DNA from: Plecoglossus altivelis
Taxonomy: Eukaryota > Chordata > Actinopteri > Osmeriformes > Plecoglossidae
Assembly (NCBI GenBank): GCA_036571765.1
Contig: BROE01000022.1
Span: 15,586,827-15,650,826, forward strand
Direction: 5' to 3'
Length of the DNA: 64,000 nucleotides
A model generated the notes under the pieces. The model had not been told where the DNA came from. It ran no database searches and saw only the letters and a list, made by a program, of their open reading frames with translations. Within the stretch, counting starts at the first letter, position 1. Each line of letters begins with the position of its first letter. Of the stretch, positions 31,110-42,898 are shown piece by piece. Position numbers and translations under genes: made by a program.

Positions 31110-32140
31110 GACGGGGGAATGGGGGATTGCATGGTCCTGCAGAGGAAAAGTAGGAGCAGGTAACGTAAACCGAGCCCTGCCTGAGCCCTCAAACCATGAA
31201 CACACTTCACTACACATGCACCACCTGTCAGAGCGGGCCTCCCCTGGTCTGGATGGCAGCAGAAGCCTGGGGCTCAGTTTCTGGGGCTCCCCAGGGAGAA
31301 GAGCTGCTAGGTCCCACAAGCTGGCAGAGAACTGAACTGAAAAACAGCACTCAGCGGGTCAGGTCGATGACAGGATCCATGTCACTGGCAAAGACGCGTC
31401 AGTTCATCAACTCATTGAGCAAGTGATTGATCAATAAAGTCATCGGGTCTTCAGCTAGTGTTTCAATAGTCTTTGATTGTCTTACTCTCTGACTTTCACA
31501 GATGCGCCACAGAATATTTGAACTCGTAAACATTCAAGTCAGTCACGGCTGCCTGTGTAATGACTGTTTCTTTCTGTTTACACAGTTGTGGAGCGCAGAC
31601 TGACAGAGACCATCGCAGTAACCCAACACTCCAAGTGTAAGCTGTCGCTCTGGCAAGCTACTGGGTTGAGAATAGCTTAGGGACTTTTTGTTTTGTCATG
31701 CAAAATTGGTCAAATCAGAGCTTTTTCAACCTAACAATCACTATAATGTGTTTTGTAAGTGGGATATTAATCTCTATAAACAGGATTTCCCCGGGGAAGT
31801 CATATTCACTGAAGTGAGGTTATATAAACAAATGTTTTATCGCAGATGTTTAAACTTTTATTCAAGCTGCTTCAACATCTAGTATGAGTATTTTAGAATG
31901 GTTCATGTTGTCTTGATAAATAAAAAACTAATTTCATGTCCATAGGGTCTGAAATAATGCATGCAATTCCACAAAGTAGTCACAGTCATTGCTTATTTAG
32001 AAAAAAACAGCTTTTTGGCACTACCAAAGACATATAGTTAACAAATAATAGTTTGGGGGTTCACATGAGGGTTAGTCGACTAAAAGGGTTACGGTCAAAC
32101 TCAGACCATCAGCTCTCCATAGTTGTCTTTACAGACCTTT
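31110..32140. other. intergenic, no gene seen
   Basis: Mixed, then AT-rich from 31680. No gene supported. Confidence 0.55.
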
Positions 32141-32545
32141 CACAGTACCGTGAGTCTGGACCAGAGGTTCTCCAGTATGTCCACAGAGTGCTGTGGGTCC
32201 TGACTAGAGATTCTCCAATACGTCAGCAGACTGCTGTGGGTTCTGCCCAGAGGTTCTCCAGTACGTCCACAGAGTGCTGTGGGTTCTGATAAGAGGTTCT
32301 CCAGTACATCCACAGAGTGCTGTGGGTTCTGACTAGAGGTTCTCCAGTACGTCCACAGACTGCTGTGGGTCCTGACCAGAAGTTCTCCAGTACGTCCACA
32401 GAGTGTTATGGGTCCTGACCAGAGCTTCTCCAGTAGGTCCATAGTGCTCTATGGGTACCGGCCAAAGGTTCTACTGTAGGTCCATAGAGTGCCGTGGGTC
32501 CTGACCAGAGGTTCTCTGGCAGGTTTATATAGTACTGTGTGTCTG
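32141..32545. repeat. 43-base minisatellite, about nine copies
   Basis: Units are spaced exactly 43 bases in the middle (GTTCTCC or ATTCTCC starts at 32167, 32210, 32253). Each contains TTCTCCAGTACGTCCACAGA and a GTGCTGTGGGTCCTGAC stretch. Outer copies are more diverged than inner ones. A 100-codon minus frame across it is repeat-encoded. Confidence 0.95.
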
Positions 32546-32603
32546 GGCTAAGTGCCGCAGCTGTCAAACTTTATTATGAGCGTATATCTGGAAGCTGATG
32601 TCC

Positions 32604-32690
32604 TGTGTGTGTGTGTGTGTGTGTGTGTGTCTGGTGTGTGTGTGTGTCTGTGTGTGTGTGTGTCTGTGTGTGTGTGTGTGAGTGTATGTG
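32604..32690. repeat. compound TG microsatellite
   Basis: TG runs interrupted by CTGG and CTG. Confidence 0.95.
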
Positions 32691-33456
32691 GAGGGGGATT
32701 CCTGATGAGGATTACATCACAGGGTGCAGCTAAGTGTCATCTGGATTCCACAGGAGACAGACAGAATAGATTTGAGTTTATAGTAGATATGCAACAGAGG
32801 CCCACAGGGAAACTTTGTACCAGTCCATAGGTATAATGATGATTCTGACATACAGTATCATAACATTTTCCTATTCTATAAACATAGGGATGTTAAGGAG
32901 GTGAAGACTATACCCTCCTCTTGTACTTTATACGTAGCAGAATATGTATATCATTTGATACTTTTAACCACATTATTGCTTCCTTCCTCAGCTTCTGTGT
33001 TTATCTTTGTCTTGGTAATCTGCTTGGAAGGAGTCCAGGAATGATCCACCGAACCCAAAACTTGGACACTGCAACAATTTGGTCATTAACCTTTTTTTGT
33101 ACAAAGTAATTAATTTGTTGCTGGTTGTTTCATGCAATTCATTCTAATGACTTACTGTTACTGAATGTGTTCAAATGTTTTGGACTCAAATGGTCCTTGA
33201 AGGTGTGCAGGAGGTCTTCATAAAATTGCCTCAGATTGACGAATCTCAATCTTCTGCCAACAACGAAATCGTTGAACAATCTTCTACGGCTGTCGTGATG
33301 CTGTGGACCCGAGGGTCACCGACATGACACATTTCTCTGTGCCTCAAGTTGACTTGGAGGGTGCTCAGGTCCAAAGGCTTCTCTCTGTCATGTCCAGTTG
33401 TGGCCCCCTACAGCAGGGTCCTGAGGAGAGCCAGGCCCGCTGCTGTCTGCTGTAAA
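32691..33456. other. intergenic, no gene seen
   Basis: Mixed to AT-rich sequence without exon or RNA signals. Confidence 0.55.
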
Positions 33457-33516
33457 TCACACACGCGCACACATAGACACACACTAACATACACACAGAC
33501 ACACGCACACACAAAG
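33457..33516. repeat. imperfect CA microsatellite
   Basis: CACA runs interrupted by CGCG, TAG and TAAC. Confidence 0.85.
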
Positions 33517-33529
33517 AGACCATTAACGA

Positions 33530-33640
33530 CCAGCACAGGCCCCTTCTCTGTTCATGCATGGGCCATTAATCAGGCTATGTGATTACCAGCACCTCATTAT
33601 CAGCCCATTTATGACCCAGAGAAACGTTACTTCATACGTG
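33530..33640. promoter_or_regulatory. candidate conserved non-coding element
   Basis: GGGCCATTAATCAGGC, ATGTGATTACCAGC, CTCATTATCAGCCC and TTTATGACCC in about 70 repeat-free bases next to a CA array. Confidence 0.33.
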
Positions 33641-34466
33641 ATTGGGAAGTAAAACGAATCCTTTAAAAATGCAGTACGTTGTGGTTTTTACAACGCAAGC
33701 CCACTTGATTACGACCAACTCCCGCAGCAGTCAGACTTCAGACACCCAGCGTATGTTGCGCGAACACCTGGGGAGGAATGACAGGGCTCCGCTGTCCGCG
33801 TCCAGGTGATTGACGCGTCTCTATCATCCTGCGTTGGGATTGGACAGCGCCTCAGCCTTGCCTTGCCGAAAATGTTTTGGGACAGGCTGAGTGACAGCTG
33901 CTCTGACCTTCACCCGCCTGCTCTCTCAGGCGTCCCAGGGTGCCGTGCTGCTCGGGGAGAACTGTCAATGGCGTCGATCAATGGATGCATTGACAGCGAT
34001 CGTGACGGAGACACTTGCGTCTGTCTCTCCCCTGTCCTTCTGACTCTCAGGGGCCGTCTCGCTCTGTCAGGAATGACAGGCGCATCAGAGAGCTCAGCGT
34101 TCGTCTGGTTACACTCCCGTCCTGCAACCGGTTAAGCAGTCGTAGCCGCGCAGTTCTAGTGATCTGCTGACATCCAAAAGCACATGAGCACAAGCAGGGA
34201 TGAGCACACACACTGTATATGTACACTTGGACGAACCATGCATGTATCCTGTACTGTTGCCACAGACAAGCAAGCACATCAATCAGGTTTAATGAATGCG
34301 CATCCAATGTAACTCCAGAAAGTTAAATTCAACAAAAGTTAATGAAATATTTAAGAATCTCAAGACATTCTTGAGATACATACAGTAAGTTAGGCATCAT
34401 GGTAAAAAAAAGGTGTCCTTTCGTAAACGCCTTCGTGCTGATAAAATGCGGAATATTCAATTCCCG
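33641..34466. other. intergenic, no gene seen
   Basis: Mixed sequence, GC-rich from 33760 to 34140 with no CpG-island-like promoter signs. No exon supported. Confidence 0.5.
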
Positions 34467-34516
34467 GCTCACACACACATATGCACACTCACACAGACAC
34501 ACACACACACACACAG
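34467..34516. repeat. CA microsatellite
   Basis: Interrupted CA, then eight clean CA units. Confidence 0.92.
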
Positions 34517-34529
34517 AGCCGAGGTCATT

Positions 34530-34800
34530 CATTGTGGCGCTTTTTCCACGGACGGCTAAATGAGAATTTCCCAAACAAACACTATCAGGCCCCTATTAGA
34601 TTTCTCTTTCATGTTGTTGAAAGGAAATGCAAACGAGATTAGATAACACAAAAGCCACAAGGCTCATTTCTCCCCGTGTCTGGAGATGGCTAAACACTCT
34701 AATTCCCCACCGGGCTGAGTATCTCGGCACAGCTCTGGCTCCTCGGGCCAGCTTTACTATTGTTGAACCCAAACTAACTGCATTAATGGACAACGAGGAG
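34530..34800. promoter_or_regulatory. candidate enhancer-like element
   Basis: Repeat-free, with GGCCCCTATTAGATTTC, GGAAATGCAAACGAG (octamer-like), CTCTAATTCCCC, TACTATTGTTGAACC (SOX-like) and GCATTAATGG. Good mix of developmental factor motifs. Confidence 0.4.
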
Positions 34801-35312
34801 GAAGGAAGGCGGCTTATCGGGAGCAGAGCGTTATTTCACGGTCGGGTCTCTCTCCCTTTCTCTTTCTTTCACCGTCGGCCGACGTCTCTCTTTCTCACCC
34901 TCTCGTTTGGTTTTCGCTTTCGCCGGTTCTGAACTTCGTATCGTTAGAGGCACTTATGAGTTAAGTGGACATGGCTTTGTTTTGATCCCACTGAGGAGAG
35001 AACAAACAGGTAAAAAGCAGTAAAATCGCGATAGAAACAGAGGGAGGGTGGAGGAGAAGCGTGGGAGATGGTGAGAGAGTGAAAAGGGGGGGAGAGGGAC
35101 TGTGACTGAAAGGTCTTGACTGGGAATGGCTGCGTTGCAGCTGTTAACCAGTTCACAAGAGCGGTAATAAATGGCAGCGACATAACTTCCCATAATCAGA
35201 TTGGAGCAATCAGCCTTAACAAATTTCCCATATGTTAAGAACGCGGAGAGACTTGAGGGGTGGGAGGTGGCAGAATAAAGAGATAAAACAGGAACAAGCA
35301 CTGTGTGTGTAT
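34801..35312. other. intergenic, partly low complexity; no gene seen
   Basis: CT-rich piece at 34845-34915, GA-rich piece at 35035-35100 and a possible regulatory patch at 35120-35240 (CAGCTGTTAACCAG, GGTAATAAATGG, CATAATCAGATTGG). Confidence 0.5.
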
Positions 35313-35335
35313 GTGAGAGAGAAAGAGAGAGAGAC

Positions 35336-35370
<35 letters not shown>
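35313..35370. repeat. GA microsatellite
   Basis: TG run, then about 25 GA units with GACA interruptions. Confidence 0.95.
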
Positions 35371-35371
<1 letters not shown>

Positions 35372-35454
35372 ACACAGCAGGGCCGAGAATGTGCGAAAGA
35401 ACTAGAGGCAGAATGAGAGAAAGAGAGGGAAAAAGGAGAGGAGAAAGCAGAGCC

Positions 35455-35600
35455 CCAGGGTTATGGCGAGGACACAGGCCACTGAAAGGCTAGCATGTCT
35501 GGCTACAATTAACCACTCACAGCAGAGATTGTGATGATGCCGAGGGGACCTATTGGTCCTCAGTCATTAGCGATTACCCAATCAGGAGGGCCGAGCGCTC
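35455..35600. promoter_or_regulatory. candidate conserved non-coding element
   Basis: GGCTACAATTAACCACTC, CAGTCATTAGCGATTACCC and CAATCAGG in a clean block. Confidence 0.3.
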
Positions 35601-36478
35601 TGAAGGCAGCGTGTGGCTCTTTCTCACAGTTTACTAACATGTTTCCTCCTGCACACTCCAGATTTAAACATGTTCAAAACGTGAAACTCAGGGGAGGAAC
35701 GGTTAGGGTGGGAGCTCCACTTCTCTTACCGCCTCGTCTGGGGAGGTTATTGGGTCCGGATTTTCCCAGTCAGTTTATGTTCTGTTCTGTATCAGTCGTG
35801 ACAGCAAAATCTAATACGGCTGATAACTGCATAAAGAGTCATTTTCGAACACCTTCCAAATGCTTCTGAATACATGAGTGTGCTTTTGTTTTCTTTCTCC
35901 AGTTTACTTTGTCAATAATTAGGAAATTTGTTTTGACCAACGTTCACTTACATTGAAAACGTTGATAGATAAGGTTGAACGTCACCAAATATTTGTTATT
36001 ACTTACTGAATGAATGAGTGAGTGTTTAAAGATTTTAGTGTTGTCAAGTATTTAATCTTAAGGTCTAATGGGGCCATAGCATGTGACCCACTGAGGCTGC
36101 TTAGGCATAAGGTTTCAACTGCACTTGTTTGTTGTACTAATGCCTGTAAAACTCTATTCCTGAATCCTCAACCTTACCACCAACCTATTACTCAGGATTT
36201 TACTTCTGCAAGTTAAAACCACTGGAGGTGAATTTGACCTCAGTTCACCAAAACTCAGCTTTATAAATAGGTCCTGCCTTCCAGTGTGTTGGTTGCAGTT
36301 CTCTTCACATGGGTGGTTCAAGAAATAATCACAACTTTGGAGTAACTTTATGAGATGTGGTTGTGACATTTTAATTAAAAGCATTAGAGAGTGTTTTCAA
36401 CCTCATAATTAAGTGCTGCAATTTCCTCAGCATTCAGTAATCACCGAGGACCCATAGAAGTGTTTCATAAAAGGACAG
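35601..36478. other. intergenic, no gene seen
   Basis: Mixed to AT-rich. No gene supported. Confidence 0.55.
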
Positions 36479-36503
36479 CTCACACACACACACACACACA
36501 CAC
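36479..36503. repeat. CA microsatellite
   Basis: About 12 CA units. Confidence 0.95.
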
Positions 36504-36891
36504 TCACACGCAGGAATACGTATTTCCCAAGACATGATCTAAACAAGCACACATGTTTCTGTTGGCCTTACGTCTCAATAACTTGTTTGTTTTGTATGTG
36601 ATGTAACTTGGTGAACAAACACAATATCTAAATAGCATATATCTTCACCAAACAGAGGATCCAAGTTTTTCGGTTTTCCGGAACAGCATATTTCCAAGAG
36701 CATTCCTGCCCAATGTGTTGACGTACTCTGACTCAGAGAGATCCAGCCCAGTGTTCTAGCCAATAACTTCCTTCAGCTCCAGTCAAAGTCTCCAGTGGCT
36801 GTTGTTCTGCTGGCTATCCAGATGTGTCCAGCTTCCCCCCTCTGGAAGTCCTTATCAACCTGATTACCATTCCAACCATACACTGTCATCA
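36504..36891. other. intergenic, no gene seen
   Basis: Mixed sequence without recognisable features. Confidence 0.55.
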
Positions 36892-36955
36892 CCCCCCCCC
36901 CCCCCCACACAACACACATGCACACACACAGCACAGCCACTACACACACACACGT
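36892..36955. repeat. poly-C (15) and CA repeat
   Basis: Fifteen C at 36892-36906, then interrupted CA. Confidence 0.92.
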
Positions 36956-37019
36956 CACAAGAGCCCTTCTAAGTACAAGCAGCACAAAGAACAAATATAA
37001 AAGCAAGAGATCAATGTTA

Positions 37020-37390
37020 ACAGTAATTTTTACGGAGCTAGATCTGAGTGCATGTGACAGGCCAAATCCAATAGCTGCAGCTGGCCTGACAGGGCTGACG
37101 TGAGTCTGGCCCTGCTGGCATCCCTATTATGCATGGCCCAATGTCTCCTCTGCTCCTAATTGAATCACACCGTCTCAAACTTGTTATTTCTAATTTGCTG
37201 CATTTGATTTCTGACATCAGCGCCACCGTGTCATGAATTATGCAAACAGGAGGACCATTAATTGTGAGTGTTATTAAAACAAAACTAATTGCAGATGATT
37301 AAAATGTGACTAGGTAGCAGCATGCACAGGGCTTCACCCCGACAGGAGTGTACACCGCTGCCAGATAATGATTATTAGACAATGTAGCTG
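37020..37390. promoter_or_regulatory. candidate enhancer-like element (strong)
   Basis: A 370-base repeat-free block with CCTATTATGCATGG, CTCCTAATTGAATCAC, GTTATTTCTAATTTGC, GCATTTGATTTCTGACATC, CATGAATTATGCAAACAGG, GACCATTAATTGTG, AAACTAATTGCAGATG and GATTAAAATGTG. Very dense in homeodomain, POU-like and PBX/MEIS-like cores, of the sort seen in deeply conserved vertebrate elements. Confidence 0.45.
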
Positions 37391-37790
37391 GTTGTGTGTT
37401 TTTCTTGTGGCGCGTGGTCATAACCTTGGGAGAGACGCGCCGTTCGGCTTATTGGAGGAACATGAAACAGTCCCCTTATATGGTACATCTTGTTTAGAGG
37501 GCTCTGTGGTGATAAAAGTACACTCTGATGACAAACAGACATGGCATGGACTTACACACACTCATATCGCACACACAAACCCCGCGCTGTGCAGCGGGAG
37601 GCTGTCTGATGTAAGCGGAATTGGTCGTAATGCGTTCTCTTGGCCGCCACGTCTAACTTCTTTCCCTTTTATTGATCTTCCCTCATGGATTTTGATCAAC
37701 GCTCTTTTAAGAGACGGTTTGACTCGCCCCCCTTACATGGAAAATGACTTGGAAAATAGCTCTGTTCTAGTCTGACAGTGAACAGACTCA
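37391..37790. other. intergenic, stop-poor but no gene supported
   Basis: A plus frame at 37368-37775 stays open for 135 codons. It has no domain, and no acceptor or donor fits its ends well. Confidence 0.45.
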
Positions 37791-39640
37791 GGATTGAGTA
37801 TAAGGACATCTTGAAACTCATTCTTCTCTGCTGCTCCGTCAAACCAGAGTAATAAGACCTTTTGATTAGATCCATGAAAATGTCTTCGAGAAGGCCCTAT
37901 GAAAGGCAAGGGAATTTAAATCGCCCACACAAAGTAAGTTCTGAATGACCAGCATATCAAATTTAAGAACGTGCATTCGATCATTTAAAACATTTACTTT
38001 GCATCTATTCCCAGATAAATGGCCTTTTAGTTCAAGTCTGTTGTTGTTGTTGTTGTGGCATAATCAAGTACAACTGTGTATGTGTTGTTGTAATATTACT
38101 GCTAAATCACTAAATTATCAACTACGTCTAAAATCCTAATTATTCAAACACAACAAAAGGAGAAAAAAAACACGTACACGTTTTTTTGTTTTTTTTAAAA
38201 AGGTGAGCTTTCAACTGAACGCTTCGAGCTCTCTTCATAAAAGATTTAAGTATTCAGTTTAGCCCGAAGGCGATAGCTGAGCACCTGACTACAGCGGGAA
38301 GGCTCACGGCTGGGTTACATGCAGGGCTACGGAGATGTCTGGAAGTCGTTTCCACATGGGAGGGAGGCCTTGCTTAAGTTTCATGAATGTTCAATCAATT
38401 CAATAGGACAGCTTAACTTTCTGTCTCTCCACCTCAGAGCTATTTTACAGGCCCACAGGCATTCACATGTTGCATTGAAACACTGTGTGTGCCTCATACA
38501 TACGTGGGGTAATTTCACCTTTGGGGGGCAGCAGCTGAAAACCATATAGAAAAAGAAAAACGATTGAAATTCCTCTCTCCACATACACACACCATATGGT
38601 CAGTGTTACTGTACCTCTAGCATCAGAGAGGTTACCGGGTAGATAAAGTTTTAAGAAAAGCAAAAACATCCTAGCAAAACTAAACTAAGGAGCAGACCTT
38701 CTCTGTGGCTGATATTTACTCTTACAAATGCAAGGCTGACTGAAAAAATGGCACAACTTTACATGAAGGTCACGTCAACAACCATGTAGCCACATGCAAT
38801 AGCAAAATCAACAGTGATAACAGTAATAGTTATATTGGACTGTCTATGTAGTTACACTTCATGATGGTTTAGTTGTACAAGGTATTACACCATTTAGCAT
38901 TGCTATGGAGGATGGTGGGCTTTCCAGGGGTGAGCAGATGTCCACATTTGGCGTGTTTTAGTGACACAACCCCAAATTGCCCCTTATTACAACAATGTAC
39001 TCCCTGAACCCTTCCCCACACTGTGTGTTCTTGCACTTCTGTAATTATCTCTACTGCTAAAACTTAATACCATTAAATTGCATAGACATTTGTATGTACA
39101 TTCAAGTTTTTTTTTCATACATGTTGGTTACCTTGTAACATTATTGCAAATAATTCTTGCCTTGTTATATTCGTGAAGGTATATGTTTCTTAAGGTCCTG
39201 TAGCAATTGTAACAATCATTTGAAAATACAGAACTGAGTGGTATAATCAGAGACACCAATCACTGAATGGCAAAATGACCTGTCAGCTTGAATGGTAAGA
39301 CTAGTACAACATACTGTCAGCTATAGGTCAGTGAGGTGATTAAAATAGGCTCTGTTAAAAATGTCTTACAGTGAACCTAGGGAAGTTAGCATGCTCCGGA
39401 AGACCTCTGTTCTTTTGACCAAACCAAAAAGACACATCACTGATAGCTGGCATTAGAGAACAACTGCAATAAGCTACAGTCAAAATGACACAGCAGCAAA
39501 TTCAGTCTAATGCAATTGGGCTTTGAACATTTTGCCAAATGCTCCAGCCCTACCTAACGCAATCATCTGGACACATCCTGTGCAGGAGAGGAGACAGAGA
39601 GTATCTAGGTTTTCCCAAATCCGCAAACCCAGCTTGTCAG
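37791..39640. other. intergenic, AT-rich, no gene seen
   Basis: Long AT-rich stretch with a GTT microsatellite of five units (38038-38056), T and A runs near 38164-38200 and 39107-39117. No exon or RNA gene recognised. Confidence 0.55.
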
Positions 39641-39910
39641 CTCGTTGCATCTCTGGCCACCCTAAACAGATCCAGCTCAATCCTTTATGCATGCTAAGCA
39701 CTAGGTGACGTGACCTGCCAATTCCTAGACACAAAAAAAACAACTATGTATTTGCATAAAAGTCCATGTCAATAAAGCCTTTCTGTGGCCTGGCTCTGTC
39801 CATATGATAAAGTAGCTCAGTAAATTTAGCCTGCGCATTTCCAGAGTGGCTGCAGATCCTTGTCTGTTGAGATGACAATTACAGTCACTTTCCACCCAGG
39901 TTAGACACGA
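39641..39910. promoter_or_regulatory. candidate conserved non-coding element with octamer
   Basis: Has a perfect octamer ATTTGCAT (39750-39757), GTCAATAAAGCC, CATATGATAAAG, AGTAAATTTAGCC and GACAATTACAGTC. Lies just left of a purine tract. Confidence 0.35.
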
Positions 39911-40019
39911 CAGGCCTTGTCAGCCACACCGAGAGGAAGATGGAGGGAGACAGAGAGTAATCTGTACCCCAATCTCATCCTGCTGGACCTCATGATCCTC
40001 TCGCTGACCACACAACACC

Positions 40020-40255
40020 AGGAGAGGAGAGGAATGGAAAGGAGAAGAGTGGGGAGGAAAGGAAAGAAGGGGGAGAGGAGACGAGAGATAAAGGAGATGA
40101 GAGGAGTTAAGAACGTCAGAGAGGAGGAGAGAGGAAATAAAAGAAAAGGAAGGGAACGGACGGAACAGAAAAAGAAAGGAATTACGAAGAAGAGAGGTAA
40201 ATATAAGAAAAGGAGAGGACGGAGGAGAGGGCCGTGAAGGAAAGGAGAGGACAAT
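40020..40255. repeat. purine-rich tract
   Basis: About 230 bases dominated by GGAGA, GGAAA and AAGAA, with few pyrimidines. A 106-codon Arg/Lys/Glu frame across it is compositional. Confidence 0.85.
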
Positions 40256-40460
40256 AAACTGTCAATGAGTCAGACCCTCAGTCTAGCTTTGTCGGGCTCT
40301 CAGTAATCTCCGGCCAATAAAGCTGACAAAGGAATCATCTCCAAGAATAAAGAGGCATTATGTTATCTATGAAAGGCTATTGTGTGGCTGAGTATAAAGT
40401 ATATACAGCCCGATGTAATAACTGTCCCAGACACATAGGCCCTGTGCTTTACAGCCTTGT
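40256..40460. promoter_or_regulatory. candidate conserved non-coding element
   Basis: CTGTCAATGAGTCAG, CGGCCAATAAAGCTGAC, GGAATCATC and GCATTATGTTATC in a clean block right after the purine tract. Confidence 0.33.
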
Positions 40461-41028
40461 TGTTCAGCCAGGAGACCATTAGAGCTGGTGTGTTGGAGGT
40501 ACAGCTATGATCTCAGATCTGGCATCTGACACACATGAACCGAAGGCAGGCTCTCGTCCTTTACTTTTCTAAACTTAGACTGCTGTCAAGCATTTTGGCA
40601 GCAAGCTGTAACTGCAGGGTTCATGACTGTACGTGGAAGAGAGCAAACTTGTCTTCATTGAGCCGTGGCGCTGCTCTACTCAGACAGAATAAAGAATTGA
40701 CTCTATAACATTTCTCTGTTAACTGCAGACTGCTGACATGCTGATTTGTTGATGTGTCATAATGGCACATCACTCAAGGTAAACAATCACCCGCTCACGT
40801 GCAGTTGAAGGTAAATGTCTTTTTCATGGTGAGAGGAAGGGAGAGAGGAAGAGGAGGGGTGGATTGGTTCCTTTTCGGTGGTTTTCCCGTCAAGAGGATA
40901 CCTTTTCCGTCGCTGCGCCGAGGATGTCGACTTAGAGACAGAGCTGTAATTGCTGTCAGTCTCTCCGGAATGCAGACAAAAAGGCAAACTTCACTTCTCA
41001 CCACTGAGGAGTAAAGGAGGTACTCTAT
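40461..41028. other. intergenic, no gene seen
   Basis: Mixed sequence. No gene supported. Confidence 0.5.
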
Positions 41029-41190
41029 TCTCCCTCTCTCTTTCTCTAAGTCTCTACATCTCTCTCTCTTTTGTTTCCCCCCCCCTCTCTCTCTCCCTCA
41101 ACTCTGTCACTCTCTCCCCCCCCTCTCTCTCTCTCTCTCCCTCTCTCTGTCACTCTCTCTCTCCCCCTCTCTCTCTCCCTCTCTCTTTCC
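41029..41190. repeat. TC/CCCT pyrimidine tract
   Basis: About 160 bases of interrupted TC with C runs of 7-8. It ends in tttccag, followed by a 16-base stretch and a gtgagt donor-like sequence. Confidence 0.92.
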
Positions 41191-41210
41191 AGGCCTCCTG
41201 AGGATATGGT

Positions 41211-41839
41211 GAGTTCCCCCCTTCTTGTTTACCTGGTGTTTGTCAACAACAAACTGTTATTTGAGTGAACGAGCAGGATGGAAGCGTTCAGGCTCTGTAA
41301 CACAGCCTGGGTAATTGAGTAGATTATCTCCCACTTGCCGACGGAGACTCTGTCTTTTTGGTTTGTTTTAGGTGTGGCAAAGTTTCCCGCACAAAGATCC
41401 CCCGCACACAAAGACCCTCAGAATCATCAAGACTCAGGTTTTGTCATTTTAGCGTTTGTTCCAGGCAACTTGTCAACCGTGTTGGAGGAGATGTATATCC
41501 CTACCACAGTCCCTGCTTTGAGGAACTTTCCTCCATCTGAACACACCCAAGATGGGCCTCTGTGTCTAACAAACTCCATATAGATGGCTCGCAATATGTA
41601 TAAATACTTACCACATATAGAAATGTTACTTTCTCTCTCTCTGGGCACGTATGTTAACATGTTCGTGTGACGTTGTGACGCAAACGTGTGTTGGCATTTG
41701 GGTGCGGATGATTTGGTGTCTTTCCGGTGATGTGCATTGTGCGTACCGACGGAGGTTTTGCCGGTGTACTGTACTCTGTAGCGCTCTCATAGACACATCA
41801 TGAGGAGTGCGTGTGATTGATTTGTTTTCGTGACAGCAT
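41211..41839. other. intergenic, no gene seen
   Basis: Mixed sequence with GTGACGTTGTGACGC near 41666. No exon beyond the microexon-like signal at 41193-41208. Confidence 0.5.
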
Positions 41840-42070
41840 GCCTCATTTGCATTGAGACTGCTTTATTTCTGATGTTTGTCACTCTAACAGCCTCCAAAGC
41901 AAATGCCAACCCTAGAATCAAGCTCTCTCCAGCAATATAATGGACTACATCTGTAATGAAATATTGTTGTAAGGTCAATTCAACAAATACAAGTGGTGCT
42001 CTAAATAGGGGAATTGCGTGCATTTGTCCTGGAGGTGATTTTATCATAAAATGCTGTATGTAGCTTATAA
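41840..42070. promoter_or_regulatory. candidate conserved non-coding element with octamer
   Basis: Perfect octamer ATTTGCAT at 41845-41852, plus CAATATAATGG, GTAATGAAATATTG and TTTTATCATAAAATGC. Ends at a possible transposon end. Confidence 0.28.
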
Positions 42071-42071
42071 A

Positions 42072-42215
42072 TACAGTCATGGTCAAAATAATTGGTCCTT
42101 GAAACGTTCTGTGTTTTGCAAAGTTTGTTGCTTCAGCTCTTTTCCAGTATCACAAAGAAACGTCAAACAAATACTCACTGAATAAGCAAACTTTACAGAA
42201 CACAAAATACGTCAA
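42072..42215. mobile_element. probable Tc1/mariner terminal repeat relic
   Basis: Begins TACAGTCATGGTCAAAATAA and goes on ATTGGTCCTTG, very like the terminal inverted repeats of fish Tc1-like elements (TA target site, then CAGT, then a GTCAAAA-type stretch and ATTGG). No partner repeat or transposase remains in the window, so this is one end or a short non-autonomous copy. From memory of family sequence; a repeat library search would settle it. Confidence 0.4.
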
Positions 42216-42292
42216 AATGTGTGTGTGTGTGTATACATATACATCTACACATACATATGTGTATATATACACATATATACACAGTATGCTAC
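42216..42292. repeat. TG/TA microsatellite with a 22-base palindrome
   Basis: TG run, then TACATA/CACATA units. Positions 42255-42276 are a perfect palindrome with arms ATATGTGTATA and TATACACATAT, able to extrude a cruciform. Confidence 0.9.
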
Positions 42293-42898
42293 ACAAATCA
42301 AATGAAGAGATAACTATTTTCTATTTATTTTCTGTATCAATTCCGCTAAAGACAATGTTTCCGAACAGAGTCATCTAGTAGTGGGAAGGCTGTACCTGCT
42401 GGTTGACGAGTCTAATCCCTCCTTATTGGTCATATTAGAATCCCCCCCCCCTCCACCATCCCCAGCAAAGGTCAAGCCCCTCTCAGGGTGCAAAGCTGCA
42501 GGAAATTGCTGCATTAGGGAGATGTATTGGTGTGAAAAGATCCCATGACACAACGCTGAAGGGGTTATCTGGCTTATGGTCTCTGTAGTTCCTCACTCGC
42601 TCTCCCTGGACTACGGCTCTTTTCCTATCAAACGTACTATTTTTGCTTTCCTTCGCAATTTGTCATGCTGTTAAACCCCTTTTTGGGTGCATTTGATCTT
42701 TTTTGTAGATTGCGTATTTAAATTACATCGACTGGAAAAAAGATTAAATGAGACACCTAATAGCTAAACTAAGTGACATAAATAGGTAATAAAAACTTAA
42801 AACTTTGGTAACTTTATTCAGCCAATACAATAAACACTCACAGCCTTGTCTGTCTTGGGTTCCGATAACTGTTTTTTGATGGATACACTGTTTGTCTG
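42293..42898. other. intergenic, no gene seen
   Basis: Mixed to AT-rich, with a C run at 42442-42450. Confidence 0.55.

Noticed and set aside
32140..32442. Minus-strand 100-codon frame
   Set aside because: Encoded by the 43-base minisatellite; unit length is not a multiple of three.
34905..34940. Minus-strand reading QNRRKRKP, like the end of a homeodomain third helix
   Set aside because: Upstream on that strand lacks the WF and the rest of the helix in the same frame, and the sequence is pyrimidine-biased; chance match.
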